A stretch of DNA of 47,869 bases from DATLOJ01 sp035536315 (GTDB lineage Bacteria > Actinomycetota > CADDZG01 > JAHWKV01), in contig DATLOJ010000073.1 of the NCBI GenBank assembly GCA_035536315.1, forward strand, positions 1-47,869. The letters are read 5' to 3'. A program made the translations under genes and the position numbers. Below are positions 15,954 through 24,070 of the stretch, in pieces; the first letter of the stretch is position 1, and every line of letters starts with the position of its first letter. The notes beneath the pieces are model-generated. The model saw nothing but the letters and a program-made list of their open reading frames with translations, ran no database searches and was not told the origin of the DNA.

Positions 15954-16963
15954 TGGATTTCCGACTGACCGAGGACCAGATGTCCCTGAAGAAGGGGGCT
16001 CGCGACTTTCTCGAGAAGGAAGCATCATCCGACAAAGTCAAAGCGGCGTTCGAGAGTGAGGACGGGGCCATTCCCGGTCTCTACAAGAAGATGGCCGACC
16101 TCGGATGGGCTGCGCTCGCGGTTCCGGAAGATCAAGGAGGGTTGGGAGCAGGACTGGTCGAGCAGGCGGCTCTTCTGGAGGAGCTCGGCTACTTCAACGT
16201 GCCGGGCCCGTTCTTCTCGACTGTGTGTCTTGGAATTCCGGTCCTTCTTGGTTGCGGTGAAGAGGAAGTGCTGGCTCGAGCCATCGGAGGAGAGACAACC
16301 GTGACGGTCGCGGACGACCGCAGTTTTGTGATCGATCCTCAGCTGTCCGACTACTTCATCGTCTGCGACCAGGATGATCTTCTACTGGCCAAAAAGGAAG
16401 ACGTGAAGCTCACTCTCCACAAACCAACCGATGGCACCAGAAGGACGGGGGCGGTCGAGGTCGACCGTTCAAACGCGACGCGGATCGGCGACATTCAAGC
16501 GCTCGGCCCTGTCATTTGGAAGGCGGGGGCCCTGCTGTCTGCCGAGTCGGTCGGCGGTATGCAGCGAGTCCTCGACACGACCCTGGAGTACTCGAAGGTG
16601 AGAACCCAGTTCGGCCGGCTCATCGGTTCGTTCCAGGTGGTCAAGCATCGTCTGGCGGACATGCTCCTGAAGACGGAGTCGGCAAGATCGGCGGCGTATT
16701 ACGCCGCGTGGGCCAACGAGGTGAACGCGCCGGATGCGGTTCTGTCGGCAAGCGTTGCCAAGAGCTATGTATCGGACGCTTACCAGTGGGTTGCAGGCGA
16801 AGGAGTTCAACTGCACGGAGGCATCGGGTTCACCTGGGAGCACGAAGCGCACCTTTACTTCAAGCGCGCCTACATGAACGCGGTCCTGCTAGGCGACGCG
16901 GCCTTCCACCGAGACCGTGCGCTAACTCTCACGCTAACGAGCCCGGATCGCGCCAAGCCCTAG
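15953..16963 (+). CDS. Acyl-CoA dehydrogenase, small subunit of a heteromeric pair
   Basis: A 336-residue acyl-CoA dehydrogenase-fold protein, shorter and more divergent than its partner. Seen: N-terminal helical domain opening DFRLTEDQMSLKKGARDFL, LGWAALAVPEDQGG, and the C-terminal block EGVQLHGGIGFTWEHE. In the FadE/ChsE heteromeric class an acidic residue of this subunit region supplies or completes the active site. The beta-sheet domain is reduced, which is also typical. Its start shares one base with the preceding stop. The operon appears to end here; 107 bases with no supported gene follow. Confidence 0.87.
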   Translation: MDFRLTEDQMSLKKGARDFLEKEASSDKVKAAFESEDGAIPGLYKKMADLGWAALAVPEDQGGLGAGLVEQAALLEELGYFNVPGPFFSTVCLGIPVLLGCGEEEVLARAIGGETTVTVADDRSFVIDPQLSDYFIVCDQDDLLLAKKEDVKLTLHKPTDGTRRTGAVEVDRSNATRIGDIQALGPVIWKAGALLSAESVGGMQRVLDTTLEYSKVRTQFGRLIGSFQVVKHRLADMLLKTESARSAAYYAAWANEVNAPDAVLSASVAKSYVSDAYQWVAGEGVQLHGGIGFTWEHEAHLYFKRAYMNAVLLGDAAFHRDRALTLTLTSPDRAKP

Positions 16964-17070
16964 CGGCCGCGTTTCTTCCTCATGAAAAGCGTTCTCATGG
17001 CGATTCCTCGCGTTTTTCGATACGCCGGGTCCATGGGAATCGTTTTGATGGCGAAATAACGCGGCCTCGG

Positions 17071-17790
17071 TTAGTTGTTTTTCCTGAACTCCGCTATTTC
17101 GACGAACCACGCGATCGCTAGTTCATTGATCTTCTGAGCAACCTCGTCACTCTCCTCAGGATTGTCATCAAGCCATAAAAGAAAGTCGCCCTCTGGGGTG
17201 CCCTCTAGGCCGGCCCGGACGTCTGCGAAAGTACGTGGAAAATCGCCGGTTCGGAATGCGATCAGGTTCCTTAGTGCCCACCTCAATCCGTATTTTCCGA
17301 TGAGCGCCTCGACCGAGGCTTGCCGCTCCTCGTCGGTTAACCAGCCGTAGAGCATGATCGATCGCGCATCTCTTAGAACGGTTTCGGAGGCCCGCGCGAG
17401 ATCGTCGGCGAAGTCGTTCCGCGTTGGGGCGGGAAATGGATTTGTCCCCCATAGAACCTTCGCGTTGATGGTGCCCATCTCGAGCGCTTCTCTGGACATG
17501 TTCTGGACCTCAACGAGGCTGTAGACATTCGAGCACCCGACCTGTGATTCCTGCCAAGCGTCCTTCAGCGCGTGCATCATGTTGTCGTCGACGGTGTCCA
17601 CGACGATAGTAAGGTCGACGTCGCTGTGCGGAGGGCGGGCTTCACCCCGAGCCCAACTTCCTGCGAGAAGTACGCACACGAGGCGCTCGCCAACGCCAGC
17701 TCTCAGAGCGTCGAGAAATCGTTGGCAATAAGCGTCGAGCTCAGCCGGACTTGCGGGGTAAGCCGGCTCGTTTTTGGTGCGTAGTCCCAT
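17071..17790 (-). CDS. Nucleotidyltransferase-domain protein, aminoglycoside adenylyltransferase-like
   Basis: A 239-residue protein with a Pol-beta-type nucleotidyltransferase domain: LLAGSWARGEA followed by HSDVDLTIVVD, giving the GSxxRG and SDxDL metal-binding signature. The C-terminal half is helical (DDLARASETVLRDARSIMLYG and ALIGKYGLRWALRNLI), as in aminoglycoside adenylyltransferase-related proteins. A longer frame extends to 17988 but overlaps the divergent antitoxin; ATG 17790 with a G-run upstream is preferred. Only 39 bases separate it from the antitoxin start, so the palindromic operator there may control both. Actual substrate, drug or otherwise, is unknown. Confidence 0.75.
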   Translation of the reverse strand: MGLRTKNEPAYPASPAELDAYCQRFLDALRAGVGERLVCVLLAGSWARGEARPPHSDVDLTIVVDTVDDNMMHALKDAWQESQVGCSNVYSLVEVQNMSREALEMGTINAKVLWGTNPFPAPTRNDFADDLARASETVLRDARSIMLYGWLTDEERQASVEALIGKYGLRWALRNLIAFRTGDFPRTFADVRAGLEGTPEGDFLLWLDDNPEESDEVAQKINELAIAWFVEIAEFRKNN

Positions 17791-17808
17791 TTCATGCCCC
17801 CCAAAAAA

Positions 17809-17828
17809 GTGGCTATAATTGTAGCCAC
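17809..17828. promoter_or_regulatory. Palindromic operator over TATAAT -10 box of toxin-antitoxin genes
   Basis: GTGGCTA and TAGCCAC flank a six-base AT-rich centre, a 20-base palindrome with one mismatched pair. It contains TATAAT (17814-17819) and ends one base before the antitoxin ATG at 17830. No Shine-Dalgarno is present, so the mRNA is probably leaderless or nearly so. Phd-family antitoxins autoregulate by binding such sites, so this is the likely operator. Confidence 0.75.
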
Positions 17829-17829
17829 A

Positions 17830-18087
17830 ATGTCTGTTGGAATAAGAGACTTGAAGAATCGGGCCTCGGAAATCCTGCGCGAACTCGAGGTGGAGGGAAC
17901 TTCCGTCGTAGTCACCCGGCATGGTCGGCCAACGGCGCTGATCCTCCCAATGGACTCTCCAGAGGCCGAGGATTACGTTCTCTCTCACGCTCCACAGATC
18001 GTGACCTCGCTGCGGGAAGCTGAAGGGGACCTTCGGAGTGGCAAGACCATCAGCCTCAAAACGTACAAGCGGCGCAAAGGCCTATAA
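17830..18087 (+). CDS. Phd/YefM-family antitoxin
   Basis: An 85-residue type II antitoxin. The N-terminal part, MSVGIRDLKNRASEILREL then VVVTRHGRPTALILP, is the standard Phd/YefM DNA-binding fold. The C-terminal part (about residues 45-85) is charged and would wrap the toxin. A frame with an upstream ATG at 17794 exists, but the ATG at 17830 gives the canonical start and sits just after the operator. The RelE-type toxin starts six bases after the stop. The pair should be autoregulated through the palindrome at 17809-17828. Confidence 0.9.
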   Translation: MSVGIRDLKNRASEILRELEVEGTSVVVTRHGRPTALILPMDSPEAEDYVLSHAPQIVTSLREAEGDLRSGKTISLKTYKRRKGL

Positions 18088-18093
18088 GCGGTT

Positions 18094-18375
18094 TTGGCGG
18101 AAGTACGCCTGTCGCGCCGGGCCGTCAAAGACCTGGATGGCCTTTCGGTAAGGGACCGCAAGAGCGTCGTAGCCGCATTAGAGAGACTCGCTGCCAATCC
18201 CTCTGACCCCAGTCTGGACGTCAAACCCTTAGTCGGGCGGCGGCCCTGGAGAAGGCTTCGTGTCCGCAACTTTCGAGTCTTGTTCCACCTGTACGACAGC
18301 CAGAGGACCCTCCTGGTCGCCCGTGTCATCGATCGTAAGGAATTGGAGCAGGCCGTCCTGAGTCTGCCGGACTGA
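18094..18375 (+). CDS. RelE/ParE-family toxin
   Basis: A 93-residue protein of the RelE superfamily: AEVRLSRRAVKDLDGL, then AALERLAANP, GRRPWRRLRVRNFRVLFHL and a final strand LLVARVIDRKELEQ. The basic RRLRVRNFRVLF strand is where RelE/YoeB-type mRNA interferases carry active-site residues. It starts with TTG at 18094, six bases after the antitoxin stop, with a weak ribosome site, so expression is probably coupled and lower than the antitoxin. RelE (mRNA cleavage) is favoured over ParE (gyrase) by the Phd partner, but not proven. Confidence 0.87.
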   Translation: MAEVRLSRRAVKDLDGLSVRDRKSVVAALERLAANPSDPSLDVKPLVGRRPWRRLRVRNFRVLFHLYDSQRTLLVARVIDRKELEQAVLSLPD

Positions 18376-18396
18376 ACCGACCGTTCGGCCAGCTGT

Positions 18397-20343
18397 TTAG
18401 CGGCCTTTTCTCACGAAGTCTCGGATCACGAACTTGCCTATGTCCTGACCAGCTGCTTGGAAGACCCGGCCCGATGTCCTTTTTGCTAGCTGCGCCATGA
18501 ACTGGACCAGGCCCGGATCCTCCTCGAGCATGAAGATATTCAGAGTGATGCCGGCCGCAGCGAGTCGTGAGGCCTCGGCGAGCGTTTTGTAGATGGTCGT
18601 CTCTGTCGGCGGCCATGAGAAGACGGCGTGGGGGCCGGACGAGGTGCCCGTGTCGACCAGGTGCGCGGTCGGTTCTCCGTCGGTCACCATGATCACTTGC
18701 TTTGTGGATCGCGGGTGCTGGGCAAGGAGTCTGCGGGCCAAGAGGAAAGCGTGCTGCATGTTCGTGCCGTAAACGCGCTCGATGATTTCCGTGACGGTCA
18801 GGTCGGCCGGCTCGAGCCGTCTGGCGTAGTCGGAGAATCCAATCAGGTAGATGTTGTCCTCCGGATACTTGCTCTCGATTAACGAGTGCAGTGCAAGGGC
18901 CATCTTCTTGGCCGGGACCCAATGGCCTCTGAGCGGCATCGAGAAGGAAAGGTCGAGTAGAAGCGCTGTCGCAGTTCGGCTGCGGTCTTCTTCTTCGATT
19001 ACCTCGAGGTCTTCCGGCTTGATCTTCAGCGGAAGGGTTCCGCCGGTGCGCGTCACCGCATTGAACAAACTTTTCTGGACGGCCAAAGGACCCGTGTCGC
19101 CGAACTCCCATGTACGCATGCCACCGGTCGGCTCCCCGGCGCCGCCTGTCCTTCTAATGTGGTGTCCCCCTGGACGCTCGCGTCCGAGCTCCTCGAAAAC
19201 TTTTACAAGTGCCCTTTCTCCCAGCCGCCTCACTCCGCGGGCAGTCAGCTGAAGATTCCCCTTCACTCGTGTGAAGACTCCCGACTCCTCGAGCGCTTTC
19301 TCGATCTCCCTTAACCGGCGAAAGTCCGTGACCGCCTCACTTCCCAGAGCAGACGCGAGCTTTTCCTCGTCGACGTCCTCCAGTGAAGAGCCCGCGTAAT
19401 CTCCGCGAAGCGCGTTCTCCAAATCTTCGAGATCGCTCATCTGCTCGACTGCCGCTACGGCCTCGGAAAGGGACGACGGGTTTTCACCCCAACCCGGAAC
19501 CTGCTCGTCCCAGCCAAGGTTGGGCATCAGTGATCGCATCTCCTGTTCGAGCAGGCTCATCTCGAAGGCGAGGTCCAGGTCGCTCATCATGGCTTCCGTG
19601 AGCTCTTGAAGCTGCCGGTGTTGCTCGGGGGAGAGGCTTGCCATGAGTCTGCTCATCGCAGCCATCCTGCGGGCCAGAATTTCAAGTAGTTCGTCGAGGT
19701 TCTTGGGGTTCTCCGGAAAGAACTGACCGTGAGCCGACATGAATGCATCGAAGTCGTAAGTGCGGCCCTCGTCTCGAGCGGCGATCATCTCCCTCAAGTC
19801 GGCGATCATCTGTTTCATCGCAGCGACGTCGTCCGCCGTGATCCGCTGCAAGCTTCCGGCAAGGCTGTTGAAGTAGCTCCCAAGAATTTGCTGCTGCATC
19901 TCTTCTACCAGGGCGTCGAACTTGAGCTGAGCCGGCTCGCTCGCGAATCGGTAGTCCATCAGCTCCTTCATTCGGGCCCCAGGGCCCGGAGGAAGCGTCT
20001 GGAGAAAACTCTCTTTGAATCGATGGTCGGAGTCGTCGTGTTTTGCAAGCTCCCCCCGCTCTTCGTTCAGGATCTCTTCGAGCTTTTCGTTGACGCGTGA
20101 GAGGGGGCCGTCGATGTTGAGGTTCTCTGCAAGGTTTCTGCGCATCCTTCTGGCGTGGAGCGCAAGATCATCAAGACCGCGTGTCAGGCCTTGAACTCCT
20201 TGCCGTAGCAGGCGCCTCAGCGCGGCGGATGGTCCGAGCCCCGACAGGAGGTCTTCGGAGAGCTCGTCGAGAAGTTTCCCCGAGTCGATGTCGGGACCGA
20301 GAGGATCCTGCGACCCGTCCCAGCGAGAATAGTTGTGCTCCAC
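18397..20343 (-). CDS. VWA-domain protein paired with AAA ATPase
   Basis: A 648-residue protein. The first two thirds are charged and helical, with many predicted coiled or helical stretches (for example RQLQELTEAMMSDLDLAFEM). A von Willebrand A domain occupies roughly residues 455-640, with an intact MIDAS: DLSFS (DxSxS), the Thr in GTNMQHAF and the Asp in VTDGEPT. No signal peptide. Such proteins work with a MoxR/ChlI-type AAA ATPase, and that gene lies seven bases upstream in the same operon. In known AAA-VWA pairs the VWA protein is an adaptor that brings the ATPase to a protein complex for remodelling or metal insertion. The client here is unknown. Confidence 0.85.
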   Translation of the reverse strand: MEHNYSRWDGSQDPLGPDIDSGKLLDELSEDLLSGLGPSAALRRLLRQGVQGLTRGLDDLALHARRMRRNLAENLNIDGPLSRVNEKLEEILNEERGELAKHDDSDHRFKESFLQTLPPGPGARMKELMDYRFASEPAQLKFDALVEEMQQQILGSYFNSLAGSLQRITADDVAAMKQMIADLREMIAARDEGRTYDFDAFMSAHGQFFPENPKNLDELLEILARRMAAMSRLMASLSPEQHRQLQELTEAMMSDLDLAFEMSLLEQEMRSLMPNLGWDEQVPGWGENPSSLSEAVAAVEQMSDLEDLENALRGDYAGSSLEDVDEEKLASALGSEAVTDFRRLREIEKALEESGVFTRVKGNLQLTARGVRRLGERALVKVFEELGRERPGGHHIRRTGGAGEPTGGMRTWEFGDTGPLAVQKSLFNAVTRTGGTLPLKIKPEDLEVIEEEDRSRTATALLLDLSFSMPLRGHWVPAKKMALALHSLIESKYPEDNIYLIGFSDYARRLEPADLTVTEIIERVYGTNMQHAFLLARRLLAQHPRSTKQVIMVTDGEPTAHLVDTGTSSGPHAVFSWPPTETTIYKTLAEASRLAAAGITLNIFMLEEDPGLVQFMAQLAKRTSGRVFQAAGQDIGKFVIRDFVRKGR

Positions 20344-20350
20344 TCCCGCT

Positions 20351-21748
20351 CTATTTGCCGAACTTGGCGGAGCGTGGCCCCTGAGCGCTCTTGTTGAGTC
20401 GCTTCATAAGGTGCAGTCCTTCGAGCGTGAATTCGACTGCAGAGGCTGCGGCCTCCGGACTCTCTTCCGTCAGCCCGAGCCGCTGCATCAGTGGACGGAG
20501 CCCCGGCGTGTCTCCTATTTGGCTGAGGAACTCCTCACCGCGCATCAGGTCGTTGGTTGAAACCTGCAAGCCCTGGTCGAACTTTTCGATCAGTGAGCTG
20601 AAACTCTCTCCACCCAGACGCCGACGGAAGACTTCGGCAAATGCTCGCTTCAGAGACTGCTCCAGGATCTGCTCCTCACGGCCCTCTTCCATCGTTTCGA
20701 ATTCCACGCGCCCCAATGACGATGTGATGACGGGCCAGATATCAACGGGCCGTGGAACGGCCCGACTAGCGCCGGCCGACGCCGCCCTTCGAACCGCGCT
20801 GGCGATGACCGTTTCGAGGTTTCCTATGGAGTACCGGACGGACACGCCGCTGCGCTGATTGATTTGTGGAGATCGCCGAAGCTGGGCCGTGAATTCCGCA
20901 AGAACCTCTTTTATGAACTCAGGGACGTGGATCGAAATTTCGGACGGGAACTGCTTGATCTCGCGATCCATGATTTCGATTTCTTGCGAGGTCTCCGCGG
21001 GGTAGTGGGTCCTAACCTGGGTTCCGAACCGATCCTTGAGTGGCGAGATGATGCGTCCACGATGTGTGTAGTCCTCCGGGTTGGCGCTGGCAACCATCAG
21101 CAAGTCGAGGGGAAGCCGAATCTTGAACCCACGAATTTGCACGTCTCTTTCCTCGAGGATGTTCAGAAGCGAGACTTGTATTCGCTCCGGCAAGTCGGGG
21201 AGCTCGTTGATTGAAAAGATCCCTCGGTTCGTTCTCGGTACGAGTCCGTAATGGATTGCAAGTTCGTCTGAGAGGTAGCGCCCTTCTGCGACTCGAATTG
21301 GGTCCACGTCACCGATCAGATCTCCCACCGACGTGTCAGGAGTGGCGAGCTTCTCGGAGAATCGATCGTCCCGCCCGATCCAACGAATTGGCGTTGATGG
21401 CCCCCCGCTCGCTATCGCCGCTCTGCACTGCGCGCAGATGGGGCGGTATGGATGGTCGTTCACTTCACAGCCTTCGACGATGGGGGCTTGCTCATCGAGC
21501 AGTTCGATCAGATGCCTGATCAGCCTGGTCTTCGCCTGCCCCCGCTCACCGAGAAAGATGAGGTCGTGGCCGGCGAGAATTCCGCGTTCGAGCGCGGGCA
21601 GGACCGAGTCCTCGTAGCCAACGATGGAAGGAAAGAGGTTCTGACCGTTGGAAAGCCTGTCGAGCAGGTTGTCGCGTAGCTCCTGCTTTACGGTCTTATC
21701 CGCGAAGCCCGACTCTCGAAGAGCTCCAAGAGTCGACGGTCTTTCCAC
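20351..21748 (-). CDS. AAA ATPase, magnesium-chelatase (ChlI/MoxR)-like
   Basis: A 465-residue AAA ATPase. Walker A is GERGQAKT (67-74). The Walker B strand reads GIFSINELPDL, with Asn in place of the usual Asp (N181-E182), as in some ChlI/MoxR relatives. A Cys cluster, C94 and CAQC at 105-108, sits in an insertion between Walker A and B and may bind zinc. Later blocks VSLLNILEERDVQIRG, LLMVASANPEDYT and ISPLKDRFGTQVR fit the pre-sensor insertion, sensor I and arginine-finger regions. It lies between Bpa (20 bases upstream) and the VWA gene (seven bases downstream). Confidence 0.88.
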   Translation of the reverse strand: MERPSTLGALRESGFADKTVKQELRDNLLDRLSNGQNLFPSIVGYEDSVLPALERGILAGHDLIFLGERGQAKTRLIRHLIELLDEQAPIVEGCEVNDHPYRPICAQCRAAIASGGPSTPIRWIGRDDRFSEKLATPDTSVGDLIGDVDPIRVAEGRYLSDELAIHYGLVPRTNRGIFSINELPDLPERIQVSLLNILEERDVQIRGFKIRLPLDLLMVASANPEDYTHRGRIISPLKDRFGTQVRTHYPAETSQEIEIMDREIKQFPSEISIHVPEFIKEVLAEFTAQLRRSPQINQRSGVSVRYSIGNLETVIASAVRRAASAGASRAVPRPVDIWPVITSSLGRVEFETMEEGREEQILEQSLKRAFAEVFRRRLGGESFSSLIEKFDQGLQVSTNDLMRGEEFLSQIGDTPGLRPLMQRLGLTEESPEAAASAVEFTLEGLHLMKRLNKSAQGPRSAKFGK

Positions 21749-21768
21749 CCGCCGATATTACTTGGCTG

Positions 21769-22182
21769 CTAGAGATAGCCCTCCGGCTCTTGCTCTTTAT
21801 CTGCGGGAATCTCGGGAGCTTCCTTTTGCTGGGCTTTTTGCATCTGCATCGCCATCTGAACCTGCGCAGATGCCTGCAGACCCTGGAACAGGCCCCCGAG
21901 CCATCCAATTAGACCGGAATACGCCACGCGGATTTCCTCTGGAGTTGCGCCGTTGCCTAGAGGAAGGTCGAGCTGGATCGCTTCGAGCTCGTCTACGAGA
22001 TCGTTGGGGAGAGATTCGTAAAGGTTGGATTTCACCCGGCCATGCAGGGCCGCAAGCTCCGCAGCGAACTCGGCAGACGGCTCGTTCTTTCTGACTTCCT
22101 CGAGGATCTCGCGGGCCATGCTCGCGATGCGAAGGAGCTTTTCCGGATCCAGTGGCCGGTCTGCCGGCGCGGGTTGGTTCAA
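21769..22182 (-). CDS. bpa: Bacterial proteasome activator (Bpa/PafE, DUF2587)
   Basis: A 137-residue protein matching Bpa/PafE, the ATP-independent ring that opens the actinobacterial 20S proteasome. Seen: RIASMAREILEEVR, NLYESLPNDLVDELEAIQLD, and the family block EEIRVAYSGLIGWLGGLFQG followed by a Met/Gln-rich helix. The C-terminus ends GYL, close to the GQYL tail that docks into the proteasome alpha ring. This implies that the organism has a 20S proteasome, though none is in the window. ATG 22182 overlaps the lipoprotein stop by four bases; the AAA-VWA pair follows, so all four genes are probably co-expressed. Confidence 0.88.
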   Translation of the reverse strand: MNQPAPADRPLDPEKLLRIASMAREILEEVRKNEPSAEFAAELAALHGRVKSNLYESLPNDLVDELEAIQLDLPLGNGATPEEIRVAYSGLIGWLGGLFQGLQASAQVQMAMQMQKAQQKEAPEIPADKEQEPEGYL

Positions 22183-22796
22183 CCTAGTCTTGAAACCGCG
22201 CGCTCTGCCAGATCGATCGCGTCCTCTACATCGACCTCGGCAGGGTCATCGGTCCAAACGACTTCGGCCACGACATTGTCGACGCGAATTCGTGTTTTGA
22301 CCGTCCTGTTATCGATAACCGTCTCATCCGTTGCGTCATTGGGGGGGCCGGAGTCGATAACCTCGGTGAACGACTCGTCACCGAGCTTTTCCGTGTCCTG
22401 GACGGTGCTCTCAGGCGGGGTCTTGTCGAAGTAGCTCTCTGCCTGCGCCTTCGTTTCGAATACTGCGACGGTCGAAAGCACAGCGCCGTCGTCACCCACT
22501 TTGAAGCTGCGGGTCGCAAGCGACTTGAAACCGCTCTGCTTCAGAACCTCATATGTGTCGTCCGTGAGCTCACCGCGGCTATGAAGGTCATCGATGTTTT
22601 CAGGCGTAGCCTCGAACACCTGGCCCGCCTCAGACGATCCGGTGGGAAGGTCCGTCACCCGGAGCGTAAGCGTCTTTGGGTCGGTTCCTCGTTGAACATC
22701 CGGTGAGTCGTCCGTGGTTGGTTTCTGCCGGCATCCGATCGCCAGCAGCGCAATGACTAGCAGTAAAGCAACTGCATTTCGCCGCCTGCTCTTCAT
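22179..22796 (-). CDS. Secreted lipoprotein of unknown function
   Basis: A 205-residue lipoprotein. The signal peptide MKSRRRNAVALLLVIALL is followed by the lipobox LAIGC with the lipidated Cys at 22. The mature part is acidic and of mixed alpha/beta character (SYFDKTPPESTVQDTEKLGD and RIRVDNVVAEVVWT), resembling small extracytoplasmic domains seen in actinobacterial lipoproteins, but I cannot name the family. A frame extends to 22841; ATG 22796 is chosen because CTGGAGG lies five bases upstream and it gives the clean signal peptide. It is first in the operon with Bpa, AAA and VWA genes. Confidence 0.8.
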   Translation of the reverse strand: MKSRRRNAVALLLVIALLAIGCRQKPTTDDSPDVQRGTDPKTLTLRVTDLPTGSSEAGQVFEATPENIDDLHSRGELTDDTYEVLKQSGFKSLATRSFKVGDDGAVLSTVAVFETKAQAESYFDKTPPESTVQDTEKLGDESFTEVIDSGPPNDATDETVIDNRTVKTRIRVDNVVAEVVWTDDPAEVDVEDAIDLAERAVSRLG

Positions 22797-22894
22797 TGGG
22801 CCTCCAGGTTCTATAGGGGTGGTGCTGACCGGCCGGATCATAGGGCTTTGGTTATCCTGATCCTAGGTTTCTTTACCCGACAGAAGGAGTTCCT

Positions 22895-24067
22895 ATGCAT
22901 GAGGCCGTAATCGTTGACGGCACACGTAGCCCGATCGGACGCGCCCACAAGGGTTCGCTCAAAGATGTAAGGCCCGACGACCTTGCCGGATATGTCGTGC
23001 AAAAGCTCATGGAGAAGAATCCGGCCATTGATCCTGCCTCAATTAATGACCTGATATGTGGCTGCGGTCTGCCTCATGGTGAGAGCGGGTTCAACGTGGC
23101 GCGGCCGATCGTGCTTCTTGCCGGGCTCCCGAACGTTGTCCCGGGAACGACCGTCAATAGGTTCTGCGCATCGAGTCTTCAGGCCATACGTATGGCGTTC
23201 CACGCAATCAAGGCCGGGGAGGCGGACACATTCGTATGCGCGGGCGTTGAATCGACGAGCAGGGTCGACCTTTTGCCGCGGGGCGATGTCACGGTTCTCA
23301 ACCCCAAGCTGACCCCGTTGCTGTCCAAGGACCCGATAGCGGATGTTTACATCGCCATGGGCGAGACTGCGGAGAATGTCGCCGAGAAGTTTGATGTATC
23401 GCGCGAGGACATGGATCTGTTCGCGCAGCAGTCACAGGAAAGGGCGGTGGCTTCCCAGAAGGACGGGTTCTTCGCTCGGGAAATAACTCCCATTCCACTG
23501 CCCGACGGAACCCTTGCGGAATTCGACGATGGCCCGCGGCCGAGCTCGACGCTGGAGAAGTTGCAGTCACTGGCCCCCGTGTTTCGGGAGAACGGCAAAG
23601 TCACGGCAGGGAACTCGTGTCCTTTGAACGATGGTGCAGCTGCCGTGATCGTGATGGAGGAGGAAAGGGCTCGCTCGCTCGGATTGAAGCCGCGTGTGCG
23701 AATTATTGCCAGCGCAGTCAGTGCGCTCGCTCCCGAGATCATGGGCGTCGGTCCGATCAACGCCGTCAAAAGGGTTCTCGAGCTTGCAAACATGACCATC
23801 GACGACATCGATGTTGTCGAGCTGAACGAGGCTTTCGCGGCTCAGGTTCTGCCGGTTTGCCGCGAGCTCGGGATCGATCCGTTCTCGGACAAGCTGAATC
23901 CACACGGGGGGGCGATCGCGCTTGGTCATCCGTTCGGAATGACGGGGGCCAGAATAATGAACACCTTGATGAACGATCTTCAAACCCTCGACCGCACCAT
24001 CGGACTGGAGACGATGTGCGTGGGCGGGGGTCAGGGAATGGCAATGATCGTCGAACGCATTAATTAA
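22895..24067 (+). CDS. Thiolase family acetyl-CoA acyltransferase
   Basis: A 390-residue thiolase with the nucleophile C91 in NRFCASSLQAIRMA, the GHPFGMTGAR His block and the second catalytic Cys in ETMCVGGGQGMAMI. It would cleave 3-ketoacyl-CoA in the last step of beta-oxidation, or condense acetyl-CoA. GAAGGAG sits six bases before ATG 22895. A MaoC-family hydratase follows after a three-base gap, so the two form an operon for acyl-CoA breakdown. They could work together with the SDR and acyl-CoA dehydrogenases at 13.8-17.0 kb. Chain-length preference is not readable. Confidence 0.92.
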   Translation: MHEAVIVDGTRSPIGRAHKGSLKDVRPDDLAGYVVQKLMEKNPAIDPASINDLICGCGLPHGESGFNVARPIVLLAGLPNVVPGTTVNRFCASSLQAIRMAFHAIKAGEADTFVCAGVESTSRVDLLPRGDVTVLNPKLTPLLSKDPIADVYIAMGETAENVAEKFDVSREDMDLFAQQSQERAVASQKDGFFAREITPIPLPDGTLAEFDDGPRPSSTLEKLQSLAPVFRENGKVTAGNSCPLNDGAAAVIVMEEERARSLGLKPRVRIIASAVSALAPEIMGVGPINAVKRVLELANMTIDDIDVVELNEAFAAQVLPVCRELGIDPFSDKLNPHGGAIALGHPFGMTGARIMNTLMNDLQTLDRTIGLETMCVGGGQGMAMIVERIN

Positions 24068-24070
24068 GAG

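Noticed and set aside
16964..17070. Short basic peptides in the gap after the acyl-CoA dehydrogenase pair (24 codons on minus, about 25 on plus)
   Set aside because: Too short, mutually overlapping on both strands and without ribosome sites.
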